DNA of 64,000 nt from Devosia sp. XK-2. Lineage in GTDB: Bacteria; Pseudomonadota; Alphaproteobacteria; Rhizobiales; Devosiaceae. Positions 50,822 to 60,584 of the stretch are shown piece by piece. Made by a program: the position numbers and the translations under genes. The stretch is from contig NZ_CP146608.1 of the NCBI RefSeq assembly GCF_037113415.1, positions 1,446,501-1,510,500 of the forward strand. Direction: 5' to 3'. Numbering within the stretch: position 1 is the stretch's first letter; each line of letters starts with the position of its first letter. The notes under the pieces were generated by a model, which was not told the DNA's origin, made no database searches, and worked only from the letters and a program-made list of their open reading frames with translations.

Positions 50822-51007
50822 ATGGCGAAACGGCAGGACAAGGCGCATATAGCCCCTCTGGAGACCGGCAGAGGTGAACAGCAGGACGACAATATCGACG
50901 ATCTGGGCCATCGACCCGACGGCACTGAGCAGGATCAGCCCGTCCATCCCTCCACACCGGACAAAACCCATCCGAAACCGGATAAACGGTCCCCGACAAA
51001 AGGTTAA
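50822..51007 (+). CDS. Small hydrophilic hypothetical protein (61 residues)
   Basis: This is a very polar, likely disordered peptide, MAKRQDKAHIAPLETGRGEQ followed by acidic and proline-lysine-rich parts (TPDKTHPKPDKRSPTKG). No known domain is visible. GAGGAG stands about nine bases before the ATG, which is better support than most short frames here have. A longer in-frame version starting at 50645 lacks such a site. Confidence 0.55.
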   Translation: MAKRQDKAHIAPLETGRGEQQDDNIDDLGHRPDGTEQDQPVHPSTPDKTHPKPDKRSPTKG

Positions 51008-51097
51008 ATTGTCGCGGAGACACAAGCGGACTTGTCATCAAGGCCATCCGGGCATATTCACGTCCAGCATATGAAGCGGGGTGATGTCCAGGTGGCC

Positions 51098-51745
51098 ATG
51101 ATCGATTACACGTCGGCACGAAGGGCAATGGTTGATAACCAGATCGCCGTCAGCTCGGTGGTGGAGCCGCGGCTCCTGTCGGCCCTGCTGACCGTGCCGC
51201 GCGAGATATTTGTTCCTCAGGGCCGCCAGGCCCTTGCTTATAGCGATGCGCCGCATGCCCTGGGCGGTGGACGATATATGCCCGCACCCGTCGAATTTGC
51301 GCGTATCGCGCAACTGGCCGCCATCCAGCCCGCCGACCGCGTTCTCGACCTCGGCTGTGGCACCGGTTACTCATCCGCCGTTTTGGCCCATTTGGCCCAT
51401 ACTGTCATCGCCTATGAGCAGGATAAGGAGCTGGCAAGCATTGCCAGGCACAATCTGGACAGGGCGAATCTGTCCAATGTCAGTGTTGCCACCGGTGATG
51501 AAGAGGCTGTTTTGGCTGGGCCGTTTGATGCAATTGTTGTCGAGACTGCCTTGCGCGAGCCGCCCCCGGTCTTACTCGACCGCCTGGCGCCAGGCGGGCG
51601 CTTGGTTGCCGTTATCGGGGCAGGCCGCACCGGCGTGGCGACAATCTGGACCCATACGGCCGGGGGCGTCGTGTCACGGTCGCATTTCAACGCCACATTG
51701 CCCGCGCTGATCGAGCGGGGCGCGGGGGAAGAGTTCGTGTTTTGA
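51098..51745 (+). CDS. pcm: Protein-L-isoaspartate O-methyltransferase
   Basis: This 215-residue SAM-dependent methyltransferase has the Pcm opening ARRAMVDNQI, REIFVPQGRQALAYSDAPHALGGGRYMPAP, and the SAM-binding motif I VLDLGCGTGYSSAVLA. It methylates isoaspartyl residues in damaged proteins. The ATG at 51098 begins the family-typical N-terminus and is preceded by GGTGG; in-frame ATGs at 51032 and 51071 are less likely. The order pcm, tolC, popZ, valS is shared with many rhizobia. Confidence 0.9.
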   Translation: MIDYTSARRAMVDNQIAVSSVVEPRLLSALLTVPREIFVPQGRQALAYSDAPHALGGGRYMPAPVEFARIAQLAAIQPADRVLDLGCGTGYSSAVLAHLAHTVIAYEQDKELASIARHNLDRANLSNVSVATGDEEAVLAGPFDAIVVETALREPPPVLLDRLAPGGRLVAVIGAGRTGVATIWTHTAGGVVSRSHFNATLPALIERGAGEEFVF

Positions 51746-51871
51746 GCGCATATGTTGCCATCGGGCCACGCCTGCGCATGAAGATGCGGTTAAATTTTGT
51801 TCGGCATTGCCTGAGTCGGTTGTACACCCCATTTGCCGGGCGTAAGGGTGTTGGGGTCTGGAGGCAGATTG

Positions 51872-53236
51872 ATGATTAGTCGTGGTTTTTTGCGGGCGGG
51901 TGCCTACGCCCTGTTGCTGACGTGCTCCTCGCTGGGCAGCGCGTATGCGCAATCGATCTCCCAGGCTTTGACGGCCGCCTATGATCACGCGCCGGACCTG
52001 CAATCGGCACTGATCAGCGCCAAAGCATCGGCCGAAGGCATCGTGCAGGCAAAATCGGGCATGCTTCCCACCATTGGCGCCTCCCTCAGTGGCAGCCAAA
52101 ACGCCAATCTGATCGGCGGAAACTGGACCAGCAGCAGTTCGCTGACCACCGGCCTGTCCTACAATCAGACCATTTACGACAACAACCGCACCGCCGCGCG
52201 CGTCGAGGCCGCAAGGGCCGCCGCCGAGGTTGCCGAACACCAGATCCGCAATACCGAGCAGAACGTGCTGCTCCAGGTCGTCCAGGCCTATATGGCTGTA
52301 TTGAGCGGCCGGGACCTATTGTCCCTGCGTCAGGAAAATATCAGCTTCTTCCAGGCCCAATTGCAGTCGGCGCAGGACCGGCTGGATGTTGGCGAAGGCA
52401 CCAAGATCGACGTCGCCCAGGCCCAGGCGCGGTTGGCGCAGGGGCAGGCGGCCTATCAGGCGGCCGTCAGCACGCTGCAGACCAGCGAGGCGACCTTCCA
52501 GCGCCTGGTGGGGCAGCGTCCGCAGGGCCTGTCGACCAGCCATGGCTATGCCAATCTGGTGCCGCGCTCGATTGACGCGGCCATTGCCGAGGCCGAAATC
52601 GGCCATCCGGCCATTCTGCTGGCCAAGGCCAGCATTCGCGCCGCTCAGGCCGGCAGCGATGCCGCCGAGGCCGCTTTCGGTCCGACCGCCAGCGTCACCG
52701 GACAGGTCGGAACCAGCTGGACGGGCCCATCCGGTGGTGTGCGGGACGGTATCAGCGCCTCGCTGGGCTTCCAGGTCACCATTCCCATCTACGCCGGCGG
52801 TGCCATCGGCTCGGGTGTGCGCCAGGCCAATCTCAATCAGATCAAGTCGGAAGTGGACGCCATGGGCGCCTACGACCAGATCCGCGAGGCCGTGATTTCG
52901 GCCTGGACCGGTATTCAGAGCGCCGACGCGCAGATCAGCGCCGCCCAGGCCGCGGTGACATCGAGCAATACCGTGCTCGACGGCGTCATTCAGGAACGGG
53001 ACCTGGGCACCGCGACCACCTTGGACGTGCTCAATGCCCAGGCCGATCTGACCAGCGCGCGCGAGGCGCTGATCAACGCCTCCAATGGCAAGACCATTGC
53101 AACATTCTCGCTGTTGAGCGCCATGGGTCGCCTCACGGCCCGCGATCTTGGCCTGCCGGTCCAGATCAAAACCGCTATACCCTATACGCGGGCCGTCGAG
53201 GATGTGTGGCAGGAATTGCGCACCGTCGTTGAATAG
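51872..53236 (+). CDS. tolC: TolC-family outer membrane efflux protein
   Basis: This 454-residue protein has a signal peptide (about residues 1-27, ending AYA) and the duplicated helical-barrel pattern of TolC. SISQALTAAYDHAPDLQSALISAKASAEGI opens the first repeat and SLGFQVTIPIYAGGAIGSGVRQANLNQIKSEVDAMGAYDQIREAV lies in the second. TolC is the outer-membrane exit duct for efflux pumps and type I secretion. No pump gene is adjacent. GGAGG lies seven bases before the ATG. A strong terminator follows. Confidence 0.92.
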   Translation: MISRGFLRAGAYALLLTCSSLGSAYAQSISQALTAAYDHAPDLQSALISAKASAEGIVQAKSGMLPTIGASLSGSQNANLIGGNWTSSSSLTTGLSYNQTIYDNNRTAARVEAARAAAEVAEHQIRNTEQNVLLQVVQAYMAVLSGRDLLSLRQENISFFQAQLQSAQDRLDVGEGTKIDVAQAQARLAQGQAAYQAAVSTLQTSEATFQRLVGQRPQGLSTSHGYANLVPRSIDAAIAEAEIGHPAILLAKASIRAAQAGSDAAEAAFGPTASVTGQVGTSWTGPSGGVRDGISASLGFQVTIPIYAGGAIGSGVRQANLNQIKSEVDAMGAYDQIREAVISAWTGIQSADAQISAAQAAVTSSNTVLDGVIQERDLGTATTLDVLNAQADLTSAREALINASNGKTIATFSLLSAMGRLTARDLGLPVQIKTAIPYTRAVEDVWQELRTVVE

Positions 53237-53258
53237 GCTCATGTGAGTGTTCCAGATA

Positions 53259-53290
53259 TTGTGGCCGGGCCAGTCCCGGCCACAACTTTT
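53259..53290 (+). terminator. Intrinsic terminator of tolC
   Basis: TTGTGGCCGGG (53259-53269) pairs perfectly with CCCGGCCACAA (53275-53285), followed by CTTTT. Confidence 0.9.
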
Positions 53291-53420
53291 CGTGGAAGAC
53301 ATTCACTTCCTGCCTTGGGGCGATTCCTAAGACGGGCGCATATGTTTAAGCTGCTGGTTACGAATCAGGGTGGGCGGCCGCGGGCGTCTTCCCAGTCGGG
53401 CGCATGAGTAAGAGGCACTG

Positions 53421-54194
53421 ATGAACAAGCCGGCACCTAAAGAACCGTCCATGGACGAAATCCTGTCGTCCATTCGACAGATTATCGCCGACGATGACGC
53501 CGCCGGTGCACCTCGCCGCCCGTCCGTTCAGTCTGCGCCCCCGCCCATGGAAGCGGCCCCCGCGCGTCCACTAGGCGAGCAGGATGATCGCGATCTCAGC
53601 GATATGCTCGACGACGTCGAACCCTTGGCGCTGTCTCCCGAACAGATCGTCGAGGAAGGCAGTGACTCCGAAGGCTTCAGCTTCGATTCCATTCTCGCCG
53701 ATACCGAAGGCGCGGAAACCGAAGCGCCGAGCCTTGTCGAGGCCGAGGACGTAACCTTCGACGCCGACGACGATTTGCCCAGTTTCGACCCTGCTCCGGC
53801 GCGCGAGCGGCCGCAGGAGCAGCCGGCCCCTGCCGCCAGGGCCACCCCGAGGCCGGCCCCCGCGCCCGAGCCGGAACCCGAGATTGAACCGGTCTTTGCA
53901 CCTGAGCCCGAACCGGTCGTGGAAGAGCCTGTCGCACAGGCCGAATCGCTCCCCGACCCGACCTTGACCGCTGACATGGCGGACCAATTGCTGGAACCGG
54001 CCACGCGTGCCGCCGTACGCGGCTCCATTGGCAAGCTCACCGCTCTCGGCATCGGCAATCCCGGCCTCACCATCGAAGCGATGATGCGCGACATGTTGCG
54101 CCCCATGCTCAAGGAATGGCTGGATGAAAATCTGCCATCGGTTGTCGAGCGTATGGTGGAAAAGGAAATCGCCCGCGTTTCCCGCGGCGAGTAG
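53421..54194 (+). CDS. popZ: Polar organizing protein PopZ (DUF2497)
   Basis: This 257-residue protein shows the PopZ layout. A short conserved N-terminal helix EPSMDEILSSIRQIIADDD (residues 8-26) is followed by an acidic, proline-rich disordered linker (with repeats such as APEPEPEIEP) and a conserved C-terminal region. That region reads GNPGLTIEAMMRDMLRPMLKEWLDENLPSVVERMVEKEIARVSRGE and drives self-assembly. PopZ forms a scaffold at the cell pole and binds chromosome-segregation proteins. Its position directly before valS matches other alphaproteobacteria. Confidence 0.93.
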   Translation: MNKPAPKEPSMDEILSSIRQIIADDDAAGAPRRPSVQSAPPPMEAAPARPLGEQDDRDLSDMLDDVEPLALSPEQIVEEGSDSEGFSFDSILADTEGAETEAPSLVEAEDVTFDADDDLPSFDPAPARERPQEQPAPAARATPRPAPAPEPEPEIEPVFAPEPEPVVEEPVAQAESLPDPTLTADMADQLLEPATRAAVRGSIGKLTALGIGNPGLTIEAMMRDMLRPMLKEWLDENLPSVVERMVEKEIARVSRGE

Positions 54195-54271
54195 GGCTCT
54201 CATGGGCATCAGCCGTTTCAAGGCCTGTTGACCCCGCACCCCGCATTTGCTTGAAGTCTGCCAACCTATTT

Positions 54272-54301
54272 CGACCCGCCTAGGTCTTGCCTGGCGGGTC
54301 G
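54272..54301 (+). other. Stable hairpin in the popZ-valS gap
   Basis: CGACCCGCC (54272-54280) pairs with GGCGGGTCG (54293-54301); two more GG/CC pairs beyond a bulged T leave a TCTTG loop. It ends 20 bases before the valS ATG and has no T-run. It could terminate popZ weakly or shape valS translation. Confidence 0.55.
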
Positions 54302-54321
54302 CTGCTGTTCGCGAGTGACCG

Positions 54322-57075
54322 ATGCTTGAAAAGACCTATGAACCCGCCGCCGTCGAAGGCCGCATCTACGATGCCTGGCTCGACGCTAAGGCCTTTGCCG
54401 CAGGGGCAGGGGCCAAGCCTGGCGCGGAAACCTTCACCATCGTCATCCCGCCGCCCAATGTCACCGGCTCGCTCCACATCGGTCACGCGCTGAACAATAC
54501 CATTCAGGACATTCTGGTGCGGTTTAACCGCATGCTGAAAAAGGACGTGCTCTGGCAGCCCGGCACCGATCATGCTGGCATCGCCACCCAGATGATTGTC
54601 GAGCGTCAGCTCGCCGAAAAGCAGCTCGACCGCCGCTCCATGGGTCGTGAGGCCTTTATCGACCGGGTCTGGGAGTGGAAGGCCGAAAGCGGCGGCACCA
54701 TCATGAACCAGTTGAAGCGTCTCGGCGCTTCGGCCGATTTCAGCCGCGAGAAGTTCACCATGGGTGATCGCGGCCAGCCCGATGACCAGATGGTCCGCGC
54801 TGTCACCAAAGTCTTTGTCGAGCTACACAAGCGCGGCCTGATCTACCGCGCCAAGCGGCTGGTCAACTGGCATCCGGGCCTCGAAACCGCGATCTCCGAT
54901 CTGGAAGTCGAAAATATCGAGATCAAGGGCCACATGTGGCACCTGCGCTATCCTCTGGCTGATGGCGTAACCTATCAGTTCCCGATTGTGGACGAGGAGG
55001 GCAATGTCACGGGCCATGAAACCCGCGACTATGTCGTCGTTGCCACCACGCGCCCCGAGACCATGCTGGGCGACGTTGCCGTCGCCGTGCACCCCGATGA
55101 CGAGCGCTATGCCAGCCTTGTCGGCAAGTTCATCGAATTGCCGCTGGTCGGCCGCCGCATACCCGTTGTCGCCGACGACTATGCCGACCCGGCCCTGGGC
55201 ACCGGTGCCGTTAAGATCACTCCGGCGCATGACTTCAACGATTTCGAAGTCGGCACTCGCGCTGGCGTCGAGCCGATCAATGTCTTCACCACGCGCGGCG
55301 CCATCATCGATGCCGATTTCATCCCCGCGAAATATCGTGGCATGGATCGCTTCGAGGCGCGCAAGGCCATCGTTGCCGATCTTGCCGTCATGGCCGAAGA
55401 AAACCCGACGCGCGGCCTCAGCCATATCGAAGACAAGAAGATCATGGTTCCGCATGACGAAAAGTCCAAGCTCGTCGTCATCGAGCCCTTCCTGACCGAC
55501 CAGTGGTGGGTCAAGGCCGATGTGCTGGCGCAGCCAGCGCTCGCCTCGGTACGCGAAGGCCGCACCAAGTTTGTGCCTCAGCAATACGAGAACACCTATT
55601 TCGCCTGGCTCGAAAACATCAAGCCCTGGTGCATTTCGCGGCAGCTCTGGTGGGGACACCAGATCCCGGCCTGGTACGGTCCGGACAATGAGGCATTTGT
55701 CGCCTATGATGAAGCAGAGGCTCAGGCCCTCGCCGACGAGCATTATGGCGAGCCGGTGGAACTGACCCGCGATCCGGACGTGCTCGACACTTGGTTCTCC
55801 TCGGCCCTCTGGCCCTTCTCGACCCTGGGCTGGCCGGACGAAACGCCCGAGCTCAAGCGCTACTACCCCACCGATGTGCTGGTCACCGGCTTCGACATCA
55901 TCTTCTTCTGGGTGGCCCGCATGATGATGATGGGGCTCGAATTCCTCGATAAGGAGCCATTCCACACGGTCTACATGCATGCCCTGGTCCGCGACGAGAA
56001 GGGCCAGAAGATGAGCAAGACCAAGGGCAACGTCATCGATCCTCTCAAGCTCGTCGACGAATATGGCGCCGACGCCACCCGCTTCACCCTCGCGGCCATG
56101 GCCGCCCAGGGGCGCGATCTCAAGCTCGCCATTTCGCGTGTCGAGGGCTATCGCAACTTCGTCACCAAGCTCTGGAACGCCGCGCGCTTCCTCGAGATGA
56201 ACGAATGCCGCCGCGTCGAGGGTTATGACCCCAAGGTCAACACGCTACCGCTCAATCGCTGGATCGTCGGCGCCACCGCCCGCGCCCTTCAGTCCGCGCG
56301 CGCCGGCATCGAGGACTATAAGTTCAACGAAGCTGCCAACAGCGCCTATGATTTCGTCTGGGGCACCTTCTGCGACTGGTATGTGGAATTCGCCAAGCCG
56401 GTCTTTATGGGCGAAGACGAGGCGGCCAAGGCCGAGACGCGCGCCACCGCCGCCTGGGCGCTCGATCAGATCCTGATCATGCTGCATCCCATCATGCCCT
56501 TCGTCACCGAGGAGCTTTGGGAAGAAACCGGCAAGTTCGGCCCGGCCCGCCAAAGCATGCTGATCACCACCGAGTGGCCGGACCTGTCGGGTCTGGAAGA
56601 CGCCGACGCTGACGCCGAACTCGCCTGGCTGATCGATGTCATTTCCAATGTCCGTTCGGTCCGTGCCGAAATGAACGTGCCTGCGGGCGCCAGGCTGCAA
56701 TTGGTCGTGACCGGGGCAGGGGAGCAGACCCTGCGCCGTCTCGTCGCCGGCACCTCGTTGATTTCCCGCCTCGCGCGTCTCGAGGAGATTTCGCCGCAGA
56801 ATGAAGTGCCCGGTGAATCCGCTCAATTCGTCGTCGGCGACGCCACCTTCGCCCTGCCGTTGGCGGGGGTGATCGACATTGCCGTCGAAAAGGCCCGGCT
56901 GGAAAAAGAGATCGGGAAGCTGGACGGCGAAATCGCCCAGATCGACAAGAAGCTGGGCAATGAACAGTTTGTGTCCAAGGCGCCTGAAGAGGTAATCGAA
57001 GAGCAGAAGTCGCGCCGCGAGACGGCATTCGAGCGGCGGACCAAAATCCAGGACGCCCTCAAGCGTCTCAGCTAG
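54322..57075 (+). CDS. valS: Valyl-tRNA synthetase
   Basis: This 917-residue class Ia synthetase has the HIGH motif in [13 protein letters not shown] (residues 44-55), the editing domain with [22 protein letters not shown], the tRNA-binding anticodon domain and the second signature KMSKT (residues 563-567, in place of KMSKS). The C-terminal coiled coil ([25 protein letters not shown]) is typical of ValS. It charges tRNA-Val and corrects threonine misacylation. Confidence 0.96.
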   Translation: MLEKTYEPAAVEGRIYDAWLDAKAFAAGAGAKPGAETFTIVIPPPNVTGSLHIGHALNNTIQDILVRFNRMLKKDVLWQPGTDHAGIATQMIVERQLAEKQLDRRSMGREAFIDRVWEWKAESGGTIMNQLKRLGASADFSREKFTMGDRGQPDDQMVRAVTKVFVELHKRGLIYRAKRLVNWHPGLETAISDLEVENIEIKGHMWHLRYPLADGVTYQFPIVDEEGNVTGHETRDYVVVATTRPETMLGDVAVAVHPDDERYASLVGKFIELPLVGRRIPVVADDYADPALGTGAVKITPAHDFNDFEVGTRAGVEPINVFTTRGAIIDADFIPAKYRGMDRFEARKAIVADLAVMAEENPTRGLSHIEDKKIMVPHDEKSKLVVIEPFLTDQWWVKADVLAQPALASVREGRTKFVPQQYENTYFAWLENIKPWCISRQLWWGHQIPAWYGPDNEAFVAYDEAEAQALADEHYGEPVELTRDPDVLDTWFSSALWPFSTLGWPDETPELKRYYPTDVLVTGFDIIFFWVARMMMMGLEFLDKEPFHTVYMHALVRDEKGQKMSKTKGNVIDPLKLVDEYGADATRFTLAAMAAQGRDLKLAISRVEGYRNFVTKLWNAARFLEMNECRRVEGYDPKVNTLPLNRWIVGATARALQSARAGIEDYKFNEAANSAYDFVWGTFCDWYVEFAKPVFMGEDEAAKAETRATAAWALDQILIMLHPIMPFVTEELWEETGKFGPARQSMLITTEWPDLSGLEDADADAELAWLIDVISNVRSVRAEMNVPAGARLQLVVTGAGEQTLRRLVAGTSLISRLARLEEISPQNEVPGESAQFVVGDATFALPLAGVIDIAVEKARLEKEIGKLDGEIAQIDKKLGNEQFVSKAPEEVIEEQKSRRETAFERRTKIQDALKRLS

Positions 57076-57090
57076 GCAGGACGAAGGTCA

Positions 57091-58092
57091 ATGGCGGCGG
57101 CATCCGGTTCCGAGGCAGCAAATCCAGGAAATATGTCGGGTGCGGGCGCCGTTCTGGTCTTCGATGGCCTCGGCGGGGTGTCTTTGGAAAATGGCGGCGA
57201 CGCGGTTTCATCTGTGCCGTCCGGTGGCTTTAAGGTGGTGGCCGGCAATGCCCGCACGCCGGACTACAAGGTCTGGCTGCGCAATGAGCTGGGCGAGTTC
57301 AATGCCGGCCTGATTACCGCGCCAAGCTCGCGGGCGCGCTGTACCATTTTCGATCATCAGGCATTGATGATGTTTCGCGTCGTGCGCCCCGGCGCGGCCC
57401 CCGAAGACATCGGCCGCCAGATCATGACCCTGTGGCTCGAAAGCGACCGGGTCGTCATTGCCTCCGAAATCAATATCGTGGATCTGCTTGGCATCGGCAG
57501 TACGGAACTGTCCCGCCACGCACCGGTTTCACCGGCCGACTTGATTGCGCGTCTGGCACTCAAGGTAACAGACCGCCTTGAACCTTTGATAGAAGTGCTT
57601 GGTGACCGGCTCGACGAGATTGAAGAGACGCTCATCACCCATCGCACCGAGCGTGCCCAGGATCGCCTGGAGAGCCTGCGGCGTAATCTGATCAATATTC
57701 GCCGCCTGGTCTGGCCGCAGCGCGATGCCCTGAGCGCCCTGGAAATGGCCGAACTGCCGTTTCTCTCGGAGCGGGACCGCCTGCGGCTGCGCGAGGCGTC
57801 GATGCGGACCGCCCGTATCGGCGACGAGCTTCAATCGCTCTCCGAGCGGGCCGTGCTCGTGCATGAAGAGATCATCGACGAACGCTCCGAGCAGATGAAT
57901 CACACCATGCTGCTCCTGGCCGCGGTAACCGTCGTCTTTTCTCCGCTCACGCTCATTACAGGCCTTTTGGGCATGAATGTCGCCGGGATTCCCTTTGCCG
58001 ATAGCACCGGCGCCTTCTGGCTGGTCTGTGCCGGCCTGGTTGCCATCGTTGCCGGTATCGTCTGGTGGATGCGCAGGCGCCATCTGCTTTAG
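57091..58092 (+). CDS. zntB: CorA/ZntB-family divalent cation transporter
   Basis: This 333-residue protein has a large cytoplasmic N-terminal domain with long helices (about residues 155-265) and two C-terminal membrane helices. The first helix ends in the selectivity motif GMN (GLLGMNVAGIP). The loop after the motif (VAGIPF) and the length fit the ZntB branch, which moves zinc; a CorA magnesium role cannot be excluded. AAGG precedes the ATG, 15 bases after valS. Confidence 0.85.
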   Translation: MAAASGSEAANPGNMSGAGAVLVFDGLGGVSLENGGDAVSSVPSGGFKVVAGNARTPDYKVWLRNELGEFNAGLITAPSSRARCTIFDHQALMMFRVVRPGAAPEDIGRQIMTLWLESDRVVIASEINIVDLLGIGSTELSRHAPVSPADLIARLALKVTDRLEPLIEVLGDRLDEIEETLITHRTERAQDRLESLRRNLINIRRLVWPQRDALSALEMAELPFLSERDRLRLREASMRTARIGDELQSLSERAVLVHEEIIDERSEQMNHTMLLLAAVTVVFSPLTLITGLLGMNVAGIPFADSTGAFWLVCAGLVAIVAGIVWWMRRRHLL

Positions 58093-58110
58093 CGCCTGCG
58101 CTGTGCCATC

Positions 58111-59955
58111 CTATACGCGTCCCTGCAGGCTGTGCAGGTCGGCATAGACGCCGCCCTTGGCCATCAGCACGTCATGCGTGCCTTCTTCGACGATGCCGTC
58201 ACGCGTCAGCACCAGAATGCGGTCGGCGTGGCGCACGGTTGAGAGGCGGTGGGCAATGACCAATGTCGTGCGGCCCTTCACCAGCGATATCAATGATTGC
58301 TGGATGGCCCTTTCGCTCTCATTGTCGAGCGCGCTGGTCGCTTCGTCGAAGATCAGCACCGGCGGGTTCTTGAGAAACGCCCTGGCTATGGTCAATCGCT
58401 GCTTCTGCCCGCCCGAAAGCTTCACCCCGCGCTGCCCGATATCGGTGTGATAGCCTTGGGGCAGGGACAGAATGAAGTCATGCGCATTGGCCGCCTTGGC
58501 GGCCGCCACGATATCGTCCATCGACGCCTCCGCCCGGCCATAGCGGAGGTTTTCAGCCACCGTGCCGCTGAACAGATAGACGTCCTGTTGCACAACCCCG
58601 ATGGCGCGTCGCAGTGACGACAGCGTCAGGTCGCGCACATCGCGGCCATCCAGCGTTACGGTGCCTGAATCCACGTCGTAGAAGCGCGGCACCAGGCTGC
58701 ACAGCGTGCTTTTGCCCACGCCGGACGGTCCAACCAGGGCAACGAACTCGCCCGGACGGACCGAGAAGGAAACGCCATCCAACACGCGCGGCCCATCCGC
58801 CTCATAGCGAAAGCCGACATTGTGGAACCCTATCGCGCCTGCAATGGTCGTCACATTCTCGGCCGACGGCCTGTCGGCAATATCGGGATGCTCCTCGAGC
58901 AGCTCCATGGCCCGGACAAAGCCCGTATAGCCCTCTTGCCAGAGGCGGATGAAATTGTCGAAACGCTTGAGCGGATCGAGCAATACACCGACGCAGAGCA
59001 ACAGCGTCAGCAGTCCCGCCGCGTCCATCTCACCTGCAAGCATGCGGATGGCGCCCAGCACGATGACCGCAATCGTGACCAGTTGCGCAAAGGTCTCCAT
59101 GCCGCTCCAGAGCAGCGCTTCGCTGCGGTAACCATCGGAGCGCGAGCGCAGGAAACGGTCATTTTCCGCCTCGAACCGATCCAGTTCATCGGCCTCATTG
59201 GCAAAGGACTGAACCACGCGAATGCCCCCAAGGGCGTCCTCCACGCGTTCATTGACCCCCGCAATGCGCTCTTTGGATATGCGCAGGGCCACGTTCATCC
59301 GATCGTTGAAATACAATGCGTAACCAATTGCAAACGGAAGCAAACCCGCCACGGCAAGGGCGATGATCGGATCGATCCAGATGAGCACCGCCATGGCCCC
59401 GGTGAATTTGAGCAGGCTGATTGCTATATCTTCAGGCCCATGGTGGAACAGTTCGCCCAGCCATAGCGAGTCATTGGTTATGCGGCTCATCAATTGCCCG
59501 GTGCGTTGCCGGTCATAGAAGCTGAAGGACAGCTTCTGGCAATGCGCGAACAATTCGCTGCGCACCTGCGCCTCGATCCGTGCGCCCATCACGTGGCCAC
59601 GATAGTCGACGAAATAGGTCGCCAGGGCCTGTACGGCGAAGACGGCAAGCAGAAAGCCACCCAGCCCCAGCAATTGCCACGAGGCGTCCGGCGTTCCGGC
59701 AAGCTCCGGCAACCGGGCGATGATGAGATTGGCCAGCACCGGCAAGGCTATGGCGGTGACCGAAACCAACACGGCCGATGCCAGCACCGCCGCCAATAGG
59801 GGCAGGTGTGGACGATAATAAGAGATGAAGCGCCGCCAACGGGCACGCCGTTTGACGGATGCAGACGAGGCCTCGGTGCGAGGCCGGAAAAGACGGGAAA
59901 GGGCGCTAGGACGTTTTGCGGTGCGCGCTGCCCCCGAAGTGGATTTGAGAGACAT
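58111..59955 (-). CDS. ABC exporter, membrane and ATPase domains fused (MsbA-like)
   Basis: This 614-residue half-transporter has an N-terminal polar stretch of about 40 residues and six membrane helices (about residues 45-330). The ATPase domain follows, with Walker A GPSGVGKST, signature LSGGQKQRLTIARAFL, Walker B LIFDEATSALD and switch AHRLSTV. It works as a homodimer or with an unknown partner. Lipid, drug or glycan export are all possible; it is not clearly the essential MsbA. It converges with zntB, 18 bases apart. Confidence 0.9.
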   Translation of the reverse strand: MSLKSTSGAARTAKRPSALSRLFRPRTEASSASVKRRARWRRFISYYRPHLPLLAAVLASAVLVSVTAIALPVLANLIIARLPELAGTPDASWQLLGLGGFLLAVFAVQALATYFVDYRGHVMGARIEAQVRSELFAHCQKLSFSFYDRQRTGQLMSRITNDSLWLGELFHHGPEDIAISLLKFTGAMAVLIWIDPIIALAVAGLLPFAIGYALYFNDRMNVALRISKERIAGVNERVEDALGGIRVVQSFANEADELDRFEAENDRFLRSRSDGYRSEALLWSGMETFAQLVTIAVIVLGAIRMLAGEMDAAGLLTLLLCVGVLLDPLKRFDNFIRLWQEGYTGFVRAMELLEEHPDIADRPSAENVTTIAGAIGFHNVGFRYEADGPRVLDGVSFSVRPGEFVALVGPSGVGKSTLCSLVPRFYDVDSGTVTLDGRDVRDLTLSSLRRAIGVVQQDVYLFSGTVAENLRYGRAEASMDDIVAAAKAANAHDFILSLPQGYHTDIGQRGVKLSGGQKQRLTIARAFLKNPPVLIFDEATSALDNESERAIQQSLISLVKGRTTLVIAHRLSTVRHADRILVLTRDGIVEEGTHDVLMAKGGVYADLHSLQGRV

Positions 59956-60584
59956 GAATGATGATGTCCTGTTTCAGACCAATGGTGTTCTTGCTGGACA
60001 GGATCGTTTTCATCATTCTCTCCCGGATCGGGTTGCCTTGCGACTATGTGCGCCCTCTGTGCCGGACGCAATGCGCTGGAGGCACAAAGCTGTCTCTGTG
60101 ACGATTTCGCAACAATGGAATCGATTCATAGTACGGAAATCTCACATCAACGATTTGGCGATGTTTCCCGCCACAATCTAACCCTAAAGCAGGATGCATG
60201 ACATGCGGGGCGGGTGCAGATAGTCCGGAATGGCGTATTCAGACGCGCTGGTCTTCCCATCCCCCGGCTTGATCGAACAGGCGCCAGAATGCGCCAGAAA
60301 CGGTGGCTATGAACGCCCTATTGGCTACGACGACAGGTCCTCGGCAAGGTGCATGGCACCCCCGTCGCGCTTGCCAGGCACATCGTTGTGATGGGTTGGG
60401 CTGAATGCTGTCACAAAGCGCGTTTACGAACTGTTCAGACTTTGCTTTGCCCGGTCGCGTCATCCGGGCAATATCATCAATGAACAGATGCGGTGCGGCC
60501 CGTCGGGCGCCCGCAGCGGCGGTCCCGGTCCAACGGGGATCGTCAACTGGTTGCGCCCATGGCCCCGTGGGCGAAAGGAGTGTT
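59956..60584. other. 630-base region without a recognised gene
   Basis: The frames crossing this region lack ribosome sites and resemble no family. It holds a direct repeat GCGCCAGAAnGCGCCAGAAA (near 60281-60300). The last about 100 bases are GC-rich and lead to the strong ribosome site AAAGGAG of the next gene. A small RNA or a long promoter region between the divergent genes is possible. Confidence 0.5.

Noticed and set aside
54195..54321. T-box leader for valS
   Set aside because: No T-box bulge sequence or specifier structure is visible, and T-boxes are not expected in alphaproteobacterial valS leaders.
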